From Petrocella atlantisensis (GTDB lineage Bacteria > Bacillota > Clostridia > Lachnospirales > Vallitaleaceae): a stretch of DNA of 64,000 nucleotides. The stretch covers positions 1,271,001 to 1,335,000 of the forward strand of contig NZ_LR130778.1 of assembly GCF_900538275.1 (NCBI RefSeq), given 5' to 3'. Shown here one piece after another: positions 32,745 to 42,210 of this stretch (positions are counted from its first letter, which is position 1; each line of letters starts with the position of its first letter). The notes under the pieces are model-generated. The model searched no databases and had not been told where the DNA came from. It saw nothing but the letters and a program-made list of their open reading frames with translations. Both the position numbers and the translations under genes were made by a program.

Positions 32745-33689
32745 TTATTCATCATTGTTTCCACCACGTGGGTATGGATCTTTATCTTTCCACTTAACAC
32801 TACCATCTTTATAATGATAACGCTGTCCATGTCCTTTCACTGTGTGTTCATCCGGAGAAGAACGCTCTGAGGATTCTGAAGTGTCCTGATCAACAGGATA
32901 ATTATCATATGAATCTTCATACTCATCATCAGAATAATTATAGTTTGAAGCTTCATACTCATCGCGGTCATAATCACCTGGCCATCCGTATTCTGAATTT
33001 GATGAACCTCTCCTTGATGATTCTTTGACAGCAGCTACAGCAGCAGTAGCCACAACTATTCCAACGCCCTTTATTGCTTTCACTGCTTTCGGGTGTTTTT
33101 CTGGAAATTCTACAATTGTTTTACCTATGAATTTAAGGCCACTCTTCAATTTCGGTACAAACCCCTGCTTTGCTATATCTTCTGTTTTATTAGGTGGTAC
33201 AGTCTTGTGTGGAGATTCATGTTTTATGTTTGACTCTGCCTTTTTCTGACCTTCACTAACAGACTTTTGATCAACTTCTTTCTCAATTTCTCGTTTAATT
33301 TGTGCTTTGTTTACAGGATCGGCTAATTGTATTATTTCGCACGGAATAAATTTTCCATCTCCAAAGTCAGTTTTTTCTTTTGTAACAGGATTAAAATGCC
33401 AATTAGTCGGATTTCTCCAATTCCCATCGTGGGCCTCTAAATGTTCTGCTCTTGTTAGGAACTGAATATTTTCGGGATCTCCTTGATATTCTGGATATTT
33501 TTCCACACTTTTCATATGCTGTCCTTGAAAAGCTACTCCATCTTCATCATAGGCCTTACCTTTATCAAGAATATCTTGCTGTTGTTGGGGCGTCCATTCT
33601 CTTGTCCCTTTTCCTTCTTGAACAAGTTCCTGTTCCTTATTCCAAGCCGCAAGTATCGCCTTGTTAGATTCTGCTGTTCTTCTCGACAT
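32745..33689 (-). CDS. HNH-type nuclease with C-terminal acidic tail
   Basis: 314 residues. The N-terminal 120 residues carry an HNH-like nuclease: GVAFQGQHMKSVEKYPEYQG, then NIQFLTRAEHLEAHDGNW, giving the His, Asn and His ligands. A basic linker (130-190), a hydrophobic segment (about 205-221, GVGIVVATAAVAAV) and a low-complexity acidic YD/SD region (230-285) follow. Nuclease-first order with no secretion signal differs from polymorphic toxins, where the toxin domain is C-terminal. Its gene starts 4 nt after a SUKH immunity gene. Confidence 0.82.
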   Translation of the reverse strand: MSRRTAESNKAILAAWNKEQELVQEGKGTREWTPQQQQDILDKGKAYDEDGVAFQGQHMKSVEKYPEYQGDPENIQFLTRAEHLEAHDGNWRNPTNWHFNPVTKEKTDFGDGKFIPCEIIQLADPVNKAQIKREIEKEVDQKSVSEGQKKAESNIKHESPHKTVPPNKTEDIAKQGFVPKLKSGLKFIGKTIVEFPEKHPKAVKAIKGVGIVVATAAVAAVKESSRRGSSNSEYGWPGDYDRDEYEASNYNYSDDEYEDSYDNYPVDQDTSESSERSSPDEHTVKGHGQRYHYKDGSVKWKDKDPYPRGGNNDE

Positions 33690-33693
33690 GGTA

Positions 33694-34119
33694 TCAACCT
33701 CCTATGCCAAGCAAATCATGCAGATCTTTAAGAAAGGCTATAAAATCATCGTAAATCTCATCGTCTTCTATCCTTCCAGCTTCTTGATTATATATAGCAA
33801 TTTTTTCGCTGCTCTTTTCGCATAAGATTGGGTCTCCTGATGCCAGAGCTCCAATAACTATATAATCATCGTTTGGTCGTGAATTATCATTCACATTAAT
33901 CACTGGTTTGTGTTCAATTCCATATAATTGAATACCTGCGGGCAAAAAGAACTCACCACCATCAGAAAACTGCAACCATTCTTTGTATTTGGATGGAAGC
34001 GTAACATTTTTTTCTCTTTCAAAGGTTGTGATTTTTTCTTTTGTAGTCGCCTCAAGAAAAATCATTTTACCCTGTATATTTAACTCATCAATAATTAGCT
34101 TTAATTCTTCAGAAACCAT
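33694..34119 (-). CDS. SMI1/KNR4 (SUKH) family immunity protein
   Basis: 141 residues of the SUKH fold: EKITTFEREKNVTLPSKYKE, WLQFSDGGEFFLPAGIQLYG, then IVIGALASGDPILCEKSS and the C-terminal YDDFIAFLKDLHDLLG. SUKH proteins bind and neutralise nuclease toxins. It lies upstream of, and coupled to, the HNH gene, and downstream of an XRE regulator, forming a three-gene operon. The immunity-first order resembles a toxin-antitoxin unit. Confidence 0.9.
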   Translation of the reverse strand: MVSEELKLIIDELNIQGKMIFLEATTKEKITTFEREKNVTLPSKYKEWLQFSDGGEFFLPAGIQLYGIEHKPVINVNDNSRPNDDYIVIGALASGDPILCEKSSEKIAIYNQEAGRIEDDEIYDDFIAFLKDLHDLLGIGG

Positions 34120-34131
34120 TGTTTTTCTCCT

Positions 34132-34356
34132 TTACTCGCTTCCTGTTTTTATTTCGTTACCATCAGGCAGAATAAAAGCCTGTTCAAACTTAACATCCAT
34201 CACATCTGCTATGGTCTTAAGCTCTTCTAAGGTTATCGTTTCACGCTTCAGCTTCTTCCCGAAGTTCTGTGGCGACTGATCTAAGCGTCTAGCCAGTTCG
34301 GAGACACTGATATTCATTTGTTCACATAGCCGTCGTATCATGTCCGAGGTTTTCAT
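34132..34356 (-). CDS. XRE-family regulator of the SUKH-HNH operon
   Basis: 74 residues: SDMIRRLCEQMNISVSELAR then RLDQSPQNFGKKLKRETITL and LKTIADVMDVKFEQAFIL, a single HTH of the SinR/Xre kind. GGAGGG precedes the ATG at 34356. First gene of the operon with the SUKH and HNH genes (12 bp to SUKH). An inverted repeat in its promoter spacer is a candidate operator, and the same repeat is found in the copB promoter. Confidence 0.88.
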   Translation of the reverse strand: MKTSDMIRRLCEQMNISVSELARRLDQSPQNFGKKLKRETITLEELKTIADVMDVKFEQAFILPDGNEIKTGSE

Positions 34357-34384
34357 AATAGTCCCTCCATGCCTCAATAGAAAT

Positions 34385-34413
34385 ATTGTAAACCATTTGG
34401 TTTCAAATAACAA
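34385..34413 (-). promoter_or_regulatory. Promoter of the XRE-SUKH-HNH operon with spacer operator
   Basis: -35 TTGTTA (34408-34413), 17-bp spacer, -10 TACAAT (34385-34390). The spacer holds ATTTGGTTTCAAAT, an imperfect 6-2-6 inverted repeat, matching the copB promoter. Confidence 0.72.
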
Positions 34414-34431
34414 TTGAATGTTTACAAATTG

Positions 34432-34464
34432 AAAACCCGCAACTCAATAAAAAGAGCTGCGGGT
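34432..34464 (-). terminator. Terminator after the CopB gene region
   Basis: Minus strand ACCCGCAGCTC / GAGTTGCGGGT hairpin followed by TTTTC. The 34465-34613 stretch before it holds no supported gene. Confidence 0.75.
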
Positions 34465-34613
34465 AAAATTGTGTTAAGAATTACTATCCGATATTGTCCT
34501 TGAAATCAGGTCCAGATTAAAATGATGGAGTCCTGTTTTTTCTCGGAAATCCGTGGGTGTACGTATATCCTTGTACAGCACACCAGCCAGTGTTTTTTTG
34601 TTCCTGCTTCGTT

Positions 34614-36827
34614 TTATTTCGGGTCTAATCTCAAAAGCATGGCATTGATCGCAACAATAACGGTCGATAAGGACATGAGGACGGCGCCGAAGGCCGGACC
34701 CAAGGTAATGCCGATAGGAGCAAGGAGGCCAGCAGCAATTGGAATCGCGATAAAATTGTAGCCTGCTCCCCATACCAAGTTTTGTTTCATTTTACGTGTC
34801 GTCTTGTTTGCTAACTCGATAAAGGATTCAATATCCCCTGGATCAGACTGAGTAAGGATAATATCCGCAGAATCCAAAGCTACTTGCGTTCCAGCTCCGA
34901 TTGCAATACCTACGTCTGCCAAGGCAAGGGAAGGTGCGTCATTGACCCCGTCTCCCACCATGATAACCGTCTTGTTTTGGTTTTTCATGGACTCGACCAG
35001 CTTGTACTTATCTTCCGGAGATTGATTGGCTTGGTATTGAATACCTAGAACTTCTGCAACTCCTTGTGCAGCTTCCTCGTTATCACCAGTAGCCATGAGT
35101 GGTTCAATTCCGTATTTTTTCAGCACCTCGATCAAGTTTCTGCTGGTTTCTTTCAGTTCATCTCCCAATGCGACAGCGCCGATTGCTTCATTATTTTCTA
35201 CAAGGATACTTAAAGTAGCGCCTTTCGGAATATCCATACGCAATGCTTTTCCGTATGCCTTTTGGCTGATTAATTGATAGTGGTGGCCGTTCGCCTCCCC
35301 TTCTATTCCTGCTCCCGAAACGATTTCAATGGAGTCAAAGGAAACTGACTTAATGCCTTTCGCTTCAGCGTGGTTCACAATCGATTGGGCAATCGGGTGA
35401 CTGGAGCCCGCCTCTATACCCGCCAACAAGCCTGTAATTTCTTCTTCAGAATATTTATCACTCAAAACAGTGACGTCCAACACTTTAAATTCACCAGTTG
35501 TTAAAGTACCTGTTTTATCCAATACCATAACATCCGCTTTAGTAGTTAATTCCAAAGCTTCTCTATTTTTAACCAGTAATCCCCGGCTTGCACCCAAACT
35601 AGTACTACGTGATACTACCAAGGGAATAGCAAGACCCAAAGCATGTGGGCAGGCAATAACTAACGTAGTCACAGTAAAGATAACGGCTGTGGGTAGGTCC
35701 GCAATGATCATCCAGACTAGTAGAGCGATTAAAGCTACTACAACGGCAATGTAGAACAACCAGCTAGCTACTTTGTGAGCCACATTCTCTGCTCGAGATG
35801 GTTGGCTTTGTGCTTGGCTAATTAATGTTTGTACTTGTGAGATAAAGGACTTATCCCCTGTTTCTGTTACTTCTACATATAGGACACCACTACCATTTGT
35901 TGATCCACCAATGACTTGATCTTTAACATTCTTTTCGATTGGCTTAGATTCACCTGTTAAGAGGGCCTCGTTTACACGGGATTCTCCGCGAATAATGATA
36001 CCATCAGCTGGAACATTTTCTCCTGCTTGAACACGGATAACATCTCCAACCTGAAGTTCAGACACAGGACGAGTTTCAATCGAATCATCTTCTAAAACAA
36101 CATGAGCGTCTTTTGGCAATAATTCTGCTAGAGCTTTTTGCGCATCCCCTGCTTCACCCAATGCCTTCATTTCAATCCAGTGTCCTAATAACATGATTAA
36201 AAGTAACGTTGCAAACTCAAAGAAGAAGTCCATGACATGTTCTCCGGTCACATATCGAGCGGCCACTGCGTAAACACTATAGGCATAAGAAACCGTTATT
36301 CCCAAAGTAATCAAGGACATCATGCCTGGAGCTTTTGAATTAAACTCATCTTTCGCACCCATGTAGAATGGTTTTCCGCCATAAATGTATAGAATTGTTG
36401 CCAAGACAGCTGCTACAACGTCTGCATAAGGAAAGATGATTTGGAAAGGCCATTGAATATCCATCAAGGGAGTAATAAATAAGATTGCAATTCCCAATGG
36501 GAGTGATTTCAAGAAAATTTCCTTGAAACTACCATGATGGTGGTGGGCGTGCCCTCCCATTGCACCACGATCATGATCCATGTTGCTATGGTCCATCTTG
36601 CTATGGTCCATCTTGCTATGGTCCATCTTGCTGTGGTCCATCTTGCCTTGATCCATATTGCTGTGATTCATCTTGCCGTGATCCATATTGCTGTGATCCA
36701 TCTTACTGTGGTCCATCTTGCCGTGATCCATATTGCTGTGATCCATATTGCTGTGATCCATCTTACTGTGATCCATCTTACTGTGGTCCATATTTCCATC
36801 TTTAAGATTGTTATCTTTTTTATTCAT
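34614..36827 (-). CDS. copB: CopB-type copper/silver P1B ATPase with MDHS repeats
   Basis: 737 residues. After NKKDNNLKDG come about 15 pentapeptide MDHS(K/N/G) repeats (residues 11-85) and a HAHHHH patch, replacing a canonical HMA domain. Eight helices follow, with the CPHALGLAIP metal motif (P1B-3/CopB type), TGESKPIEK, phosphorylation site DKTGTLT and GDGVNDAPSLA. The family exports Cu or Ag. The true start is ATG 36827 behind AAGGAGG. Regulated from a promoter whose spacer operator matches that of the XRE operon at 34385. Confidence 0.95.
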   Translation of the reverse strand: MNKKDNNLKDGNMDHSKMDHSKMDHSNMDHSNMDHGKMDHSKMDHSNMDHGKMNHSNMDQGKMDHSKMDHSKMDHSKMDHSNMDHDRGAMGGHAHHHHGSFKEIFLKSLPLGIAILFITPLMDIQWPFQIIFPYADVVAAVLATILYIYGGKPFYMGAKDEFNSKAPGMMSLITLGITVSYAYSVYAVAARYVTGEHVMDFFFEFATLLLIMLLGHWIEMKALGEAGDAQKALAELLPKDAHVVLEDDSIETRPVSELQVGDVIRVQAGENVPADGIIIRGESRVNEALLTGESKPIEKNVKDQVIGGSTNGSGVLYVEVTETGDKSFISQVQTLISQAQSQPSRAENVAHKVASWLFYIAVVVALIALLVWMIIADLPTAVIFTVTTLVIACPHALGLAIPLVVSRSTSLGASRGLLVKNREALELTTKADVMVLDKTGTLTTGEFKVLDVTVLSDKYSEEEITGLLAGIEAGSSHPIAQSIVNHAEAKGIKSVSFDSIEIVSGAGIEGEANGHHYQLISQKAYGKALRMDIPKGATLSILVENNEAIGAVALGDELKETSRNLIEVLKKYGIEPLMATGDNEEAAQGVAEVLGIQYQANQSPEDKYKLVESMKNQNKTVIMVGDGVNDAPSLALADVGIAIGAGTQVALDSADIILTQSDPGDIESFIELANKTTRKMKQNLVWGAGYNFIAIPIAAGLLAPIGITLGPAFGAVLMSLSTVIVAINAMLLRLDPK
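36571..36800 (-). repeat. 15-bp minisatellite encoding MDHS pentapeptides
   Basis: About fifteen 15-bp units of the type CATGGACCACAG(C/T)AA encode His/Met metal-binding repeats. Tandem copies could expand or contract by slippage. Confidence 0.9.
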
Positions 36828-36902
36828 TATTGGCCTCCTTGTAAAATCATACATTCCATGAACTTGAAAGACTGTTGAGCGCCTCTATACTTCAATGAGA
36901 TA

Positions 36903-36931
36903 ATTATAAAACATTTGATTTCAAATAACAA
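36903..36931 (-). promoter_or_regulatory. copB promoter with spacer operator
   Basis: -35 TTGTTA (36926-36931), 17-bp spacer, -10 TATAAT (36903-36908). The spacer contains ATTTGATTTCAAAT (36913-36926), a perfect 6-2-6 inverted repeat. Confidence 0.78.
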
Positions 36932-36950
36932 TAGAATGTTTAGAACTAGA

Positions 36951-36984
36951 CAAAACCCGCACCTCAAGAAAAAGAGGTACGGGT
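36951..36984 (-). terminator. Terminator after the recombinase fragment
   Basis: Minus-strand hairpin ACCCGTACCTC / GAGGTGCGGGT (36955-36984) followed by TTTTGTC; near copy of 34432-34464. Confidence 0.75.
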
Positions 36985-37000
36985 GATTTTATGTCAAGGA

Positions 37001-37567
<567 letters not shown>

Positions 37568-37940
37568 CGTAAAGTGAAAAAGTAAATTCCAGTTTTTTAA
37601 CCCCCAATACCAGAGAAAGAAATCTGAGATTAAAAAGTGAAAAAATAATAAAAAAGCAGTTAGGTAATTCACTAATTCAGTTCTGATTCAATTCCGCGGA
37701 ATATATCAATCAAATTTGTTTTATGGTAAATAAATTTAATTGTTGTGATATTCTATGAAAGATGTTTAGAATTGGAAAATCAATCTGATAATGTAAGCTT
37801 CATATATTCCTTCTCGACAGAAAGATAAAAGTACTTTGGAATTTATGGATATATAGACGTATGGCAGATTTTATGTTAGTTTGGGATAGAAAATCCTTTA
37901 CAGCTTTGGGAATGCTGAATCCCTGCGTATAAAAGAAATT

Positions 37941-37977
37941 GCCTTCAAACTGATATAATTTTCATCAATTTGAAGGC
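37941..37977 (-). terminator. Terminator of the c-di-GMP operon
   Basis: Arms GCCTTCAAACTGAT and ATCAATTTGAAGGC pair in 13 of 14 positions, followed on the minus strand by AATTTCTTTTATA. The rest of 37567-38033 shows nothing else. Confidence 0.7.
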
Positions 37978-38033
37978 TATGGATACTATTCAAAAAAAAT
38001 ATATTATAATACTCTAACCAAATACTAAACTAC

Positions 38034-38756
38034 TCACAATTTATCAGTGAAATTTTGCTCCTTTTTTTTCTGATAACAAACTAATCTATCCTTTCCAAAT
38101 TCTTTCGCTCTATATAAAGCTATATCACTTGCTCTTAATAGATTAACAATAGACTCAGCATCATCAGGAGCAGAAGCTAATCCAGCAGAAACTGTAATTC
38201 CTGAATAAGGTGTATTATCACAATCCCTGATATTCTCTACAATTCTATTACCAATTTTCAAAGCTAATTCTTTTGAACACTCATCTAAAATAACTATCAA
38301 TTCTTCACCGCCATATCGATATGCTTTATCAATGTTCCGAATGCTACCTTTAATTGTTTTTGCCACATTTTTTAATACGTTATCGCCTGCTTCATGTCCA
38401 TAGGTGTTATTAAATTTACTAAAATCATCTATGTCCAAATAAATCACAGTGTAAGTTGAGCTGTTATTCAGACTCTTTATATCTTCTTCAAAAGCATATC
38501 TATTATATAATTCAGTTAATTTATCTATTCTTATTTCCTGTTCAAGTTTTTGTTTATCTACTTTTAGAATACTGTACCTATGTATAAAAAACAATGTAAA
38601 TAACGAATTGATTAAACCATAAATAATTCCAGTTGAAACACAGTGTATTAATAAACTTTCGCTAGTCGACATAAAAATCAAATAAAATGTATATCCGCAA
38701 ACAGCGCCCAATAATATCATGGACAAAATAACTATAGCAGTGAATTTTTTATTCAT
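38034..38756 (-). CDS. Membrane diguanylate cyclase (GGDEF)
   Basis: 240 residues. Two hydrophobic helices (about 7-27 and 36-57) anchor it; a coiled linker leads to a GGDEF domain starting RIDKLTELYNRYAFEED, with YRYGGEELIVIL as active loop (GGEEL variant) and the usual FSKFNNTYGHEAGDNVL. The last position differs from GGDEF/GGEEF, so activity needs testing. GGAGAG favours the ATG at 38756 over the GTG at 38762. It overlaps the stop of the HD-GYP gene, so synthesis and degradation of c-di-GMP are encoded together. Confidence 0.9.
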   Translation of the reverse strand: MNKKFTAIVILSMILLGAVCGYTFYLIFMSTSESLLIHCVSTGIIYGLINSLFTLFFIHRYSILKVDKQKLEQEIRIDKLTELYNRYAFEEDIKSLNNSSTYTVIYLDIDDFSKFNNTYGHEAGDNVLKNVAKTIKGSIRNIDKAYRYGGEELIVILDECSKELALKIGNRIVENIRDCDNTPYSGITVSAGLASAPDDAESIVNLLRASDIALYRAKEFGKDRLVCYQKKKEQNFTDKL

Positions 38757-38758
38757 AT

Positions 38759-40027
38759 TCACTCTCCTCGTTTGTTATCATCATTCAATAATTTTTCTAT
38801 TACTAAAAAAGCGTCAACGATTCTAGCATCAAACTGTACTTGTTTATTACGCAATATTTCATCGACTGCTACCTCATGTTGGAGTTTTTTTCGATAAGGT
38901 CTATTAGATGTCATCGCATCATATGTATCTGCCACTGATATTATCTTAGAACACAGCGGAATTCTTTCTCCACTAAGCTTATCCGGATATCCGTTGCCGA
39001 TATATCTTTCGTGGTGATGCATGATTATGGGCAGAATATCATCTAGAAACTCTATAGATTTAAGTATATTTACCCCCATTTCAGGATGCTTTTGAATTAT
39101 AGCGAACTCTTCGTCCGTAAGTTTACTGTTCTTTAACAGAATATGATCAGGAATTCCTATCTTACCTATATCGTGGAATAAAGCGGCGTATTCCAGTTTT
39201 TTCATCTCATCCGCTGACAAGCCAAGATTTTCACCTATAAGAAGAGATATTTTTGTTACTCTTTCCGAATGCCCAGCGGTATATGCGTCTCTGGCGTCGA
39301 CTGCATTTGATAATGCTGATATAGTGTTCCTATATGAGTCTGAAAGCTGTTTATAAGCTGTTTCGATCTCTGCTTTTTGATTTATTAGTTCATTGTTTTG
39401 ATTCCTTAATGTCTTTGATGCTGAATACAAGATTCTTATTAACAACAAAAAGAGTACCAGCAATCCACCAGACATAGTCAAAATTATTTCTTTTAAAAGC
39501 ATATCCACATGTGATTTAATAACCACTTCCGGGATTTGAAGCATTAGTACTCCTGCAATGTTCTCTTTATATTTTATCGGAACATATAAGTTGAATACTC
39601 TTGTATTAATTACATCATTAATAGAATAAGCTTTGGAGATATAATATGTTACCTTACTTTCCAGTATCATATCAACACCACTAAGATCATTTGCAGTTAT
39701 TGTCTCTGAGGACTGTCTGTTTGTTAATACTATTTTCTTCTTATTATTAAACATGGTATATGATTGGGGCATATACAGGCTCAATGATCTATTGATATTT
39801 TCTTCCAGAAGCATTTGCTTAGCGTTATCAATATTATTATCAAAATCAGATTCTACTAAAATACTTTCATTTATACTGTCCACGGCAATTTGAGCGGCAC
39901 CATATAAATTTTGATGATAATCATTTTTAATATGATTCGATATGACAAACGATAAAACGGCGCCAATTAAAATAAAAGTAATAAGACTGTATAGTATAAA
40001 TGTTTTTACTAATGAATACTTTTTCAT
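38759..40027 (-). CDS. Membrane HD-GYP c-di-GMP phosphodiesterase
   Basis: 422 residues: two helices (about 7-27 and 175-200) enclose an extracytoplasmic sensor region. A coiled linker leads to the HD-GYP domain. The motifs are ALFHDIGKIGIPDHIL, IIMHHHERYIGNGYPDKL and AGHSERVTKISLLIG, all complete. The enzyme hydrolyses c-di-GMP to GMP or pGpG. The start ATG 40027 follows GAGGTATGT. It lies between an MCP and a GGDEF gene, giving a self-contained sensor, degrader and maker of the same messenger. Confidence 0.93.
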   Translation of the reverse strand: MKKYSLVKTFILYSLITFILIGAVLSFVISNHIKNDYHQNLYGAAQIAVDSINESILVESDFDNNIDNAKQMLLEENINRSLSLYMPQSYTMFNNKKKIVLTNRQSSETITANDLSGVDMILESKVTYYISKAYSINDVINTRVFNLYVPIKYKENIAGVLMLQIPEVVIKSHVDMLLKEIILTMSGGLLVLFLLLIRILYSASKTLRNQNNELINQKAEIETAYKQLSDSYRNTISALSNAVDARDAYTAGHSERVTKISLLIGENLGLSADEMKKLEYAALFHDIGKIGIPDHILLKNSKLTDEEFAIIQKHPEMGVNILKSIEFLDDILPIIMHHHERYIGNGYPDKLSGERIPLCSKIISVADTYDAMTSNRPYRKKLQHEVAVDEILRNKQVQFDARIVDAFLVIEKLLNDDNKRGE

Positions 40028-40124
40028 TACATACCTCAATCCCTTAAATATATAGTAAAGTGGGCGACTGTTAAGTGCCCACCTTGTTGTATCATAAAAT
40101 ATTTTACTAATAATTTTATATATA

Positions 40125-41843
40125 CTATTTTTCTGCCTCAATCTCAGTTGTTTGAAAGTACTGAATCATCTTATTAAGATTTTCTGTCATCATCAGAAGA
40201 GGATTAGATAAAGCACTTATCTCTTGAATTGCAGCTATTTGCTCGCCAATATTACCATTTATATTATGTGCGGACTGTGCTACATCCTTTGAATTAATCA
40301 CGGCCTGATCCATATGTTCTGAAATATTTTCAGCGGAATTTGCCTGTTCTTCTGATTGTACTGAAATCTTCCTTATCTTTTCAGCCAATTGAGCAATACT
40401 ATCAAGAATAATAGTTAAATTAGTATCGGCCACTAATGCAGCCTGATTTCCTTCAATTACTTTTTTCTCTGTAATTGTTATGCTCTGTACTGCTATGTTT
40501 GTTTTATTTTGTACTTCGATTATTGTATTCTCAATGTCGGCTGCTGCAACCGCACTGCCATCCGCCAATTTTCTCACTTCTTCAGCCACAACCTTAAAAC
40601 CTCTACCATGTTCACCTGCTCTAGCTGCTTCTATTGATGCATTAAGGGCTAAAAGATTGGTCTGTGCGGCAATATCCTTAATCACAGTTATTATATTATC
40701 AATTTTACCTGAAAGTACTTGTAGATCGTCTATTGTTACATGTACCTCATTTGTCGATTTCTCGATATCTTTTGTATTATGTATTAATATATCGACTGAA
40801 CTTCTACCTTTTTTTGCTGACTCAATAAGAGTATTAGATTCTGTATTAGCTTCCTGGGTTAATTTTGATACTTCATCAGAATTAATAACTATATTTTTTA
40901 AATTACTACTGATATGTTCTATCGAAGAAACCACTTGCTCAATATTATCTGTAATGGCACCTACCGAAACTCCTATTTCATCCATAACCTGATTCGATTC
41001 TTCTGTTGCTATATTTAATTGTTCTGTACTTTCTTCCAAACCCATTGAAGATTTCTTGATTTCAGATACAATTTCACTTAGTTTCTCACCTGTATTATTA
41101 AGGGAATTCACAAGCATGCCAATTTCATCATTAGCCATTCGAATATCAATTCTGCTATTCAAGTTCCCTTTTGATAATTCATCGGCGAATCGTACTGATC
41201 TTTTTAAAGGCTTGATTACCGACGCGGCCATTCTACTCATTATGAAAGCACCGGCAATTAAAGCAAAAAGTATAATTCCAATAAAGATCAAAAATGATTT
41301 ATTATATGTACTATTACTGTTTATAAAAGTATCATCGGCTTCTGCCAATTCATGCTGTGATAGTTCTGTAATCAATGTGTCTATTTTATCAAATGTCTTG
41401 GTACTGTTTTGAGAAAGTGCTAGTGCCTCATCCTCACTACCTGCCATACTTTTATCAATTACTTCACTCTGGATTTTTTTTACATCATTAACTTTACTAA
41501 TCAATGCTTCAATCTCGGCCTCGTTACCTTCACCTTCCATCAAATCCATATATAAATTTAAATTTTTGATAATTCCATCTGTATATGTTTCATCCAAGTG
41601 CATAGTGTGTTCCATTTTTTCATCTTTTGTTTTTGATAAAAGAACATTCTTTTCTGCTCTCTGAGCTTTGATAATATTATAATGAGCATCTTTCAAATAG
41701 TATACTCCTTTTAAGCTGTCATTATAAATTTCCTTTACATTGTTATTAATTGATTTCATTTCATAAAGGCCAAACACTCCCAAAAACACCATGATAATCA
41801 TAATAGCAGAAAATCCTATCAATAATTTTTTTCTAAATCCCAT
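40125..41843 (-). CDS. Methyl-accepting chemotaxis protein
   Basis: 572 residues. A first helix (about 9-29), a four-helix-bundle type extracytoplasmic domain (30-185) with [20 protein letters not shown], a second helix (about 186-206), HAMP and the MCP signalling coiled coil. The hairpin tip reads [20 protein letters not shown] followed by [16 protein letters not shown]. It relays a ligand or redox cue to CheA or to the adjacent c-di-GMP enzymes. No che genes are in the window. AGAGGAC precedes the ATG at 41843. Confidence 0.94.
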   Translation of the reverse strand: MGFRKKLLIGFSAIMIIMVFLGVFGLYEMKSINNNVKEIYNDSLKGVYYLKDAHYNIIKAQRAEKNVLLSKTKDEKMEHTMHLDETYTDGIIKNLNLYMDLMEGEGNEAEIEALISKVNDVKKIQSEVIDKSMAGSEDEALALSQNSTKTFDKIDTLITELSQHELAEADDTFINSNSTYNKSFLIFIGIILFALIAGAFIMSRMAASVIKPLKRSVRFADELSKGNLNSRIDIRMANDEIGMLVNSLNNTGEKLSEIVSEIKKSSMGLEESTEQLNIATEESNQVMDEIGVSVGAITDNIEQVVSSIEHISSNLKNIVINSDEVSKLTQEANTESNTLIESAKKGRSSVDILIHNTKDIEKSTNEVHVTIDDLQVLSGKIDNIITVIKDIAAQTNLLALNASIEAARAGEHGRGFKVVAEEVRKLADGSAVAAADIENTIIEVQNKTNIAVQSITITEKKVIEGNQAALVADTNLTIILDSIAQLAEKIRKISVQSEEQANSAENISEHMDQAVINSKDVAQSAHNINGNIGEQIAAIQEISALSNPLLMMTENLNKMIQYFQTTEIEAEK

Positions 41844-42013
41844 TTTTGTTGTCCTCTCTATTATAGTTAGATTCATATACTTTTTTGTCGCTTTTAATAT
41901 TATAGCATAAATATATGTAATTTTCATGGAGATTTTGATATTTTATGAATTTTTAAAAGAATTCATTTACCTCGCATGTTTGAATCTTAGTTGTAAAAAT
42001 GATATTTCTTTTC

Positions 42014-42085
42014 TTAAAAGCTTTCTTGTTCCAGCTCGGCAGTTAGTTGCTTAGAGCATATAAGTAATTTACCTAACGCAATTTC
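42014..42085 (-). other. Possible 3' fragment of a small gene
   Basis: The minus frame TEIALGKLLICSKQLTAELE then QESF and TAA is coding-like, but has no start or upstream continuation. The rest of 41844-42210 shows nothing I can name. Confidence 0.25.
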
Positions 42086-42210
42086 AGTATTATGAAATTA
42101 AAAATACTATTATGAGTCCCTTATTATCACAACATCATTATGAGCGTGCTGCTCATTACAAGTCTGGCACACTCATAGTATATACAATATTTTAGTATAT
42201 ATAATTTTGA

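Noticed and set aside
34474..34773. 99-codon minus-strand frame over the copB 3' end
   Set aside because: Mostly the wrong frame of copB; only the last 35 codons lie outside it and show no known family.
36571..36800. Regular repeats looking like a CRISPR array
   Set aside because: The units are 15 bp, directly adjacent, without spacers, and in frame within copB.
36534..36878. Plus-strand frames with Cys/Tyr- or Val/Ile-rich repeats
   Set aside because: They are antisense reflections of the copB MDHS repeats, without a ribosome binding site.
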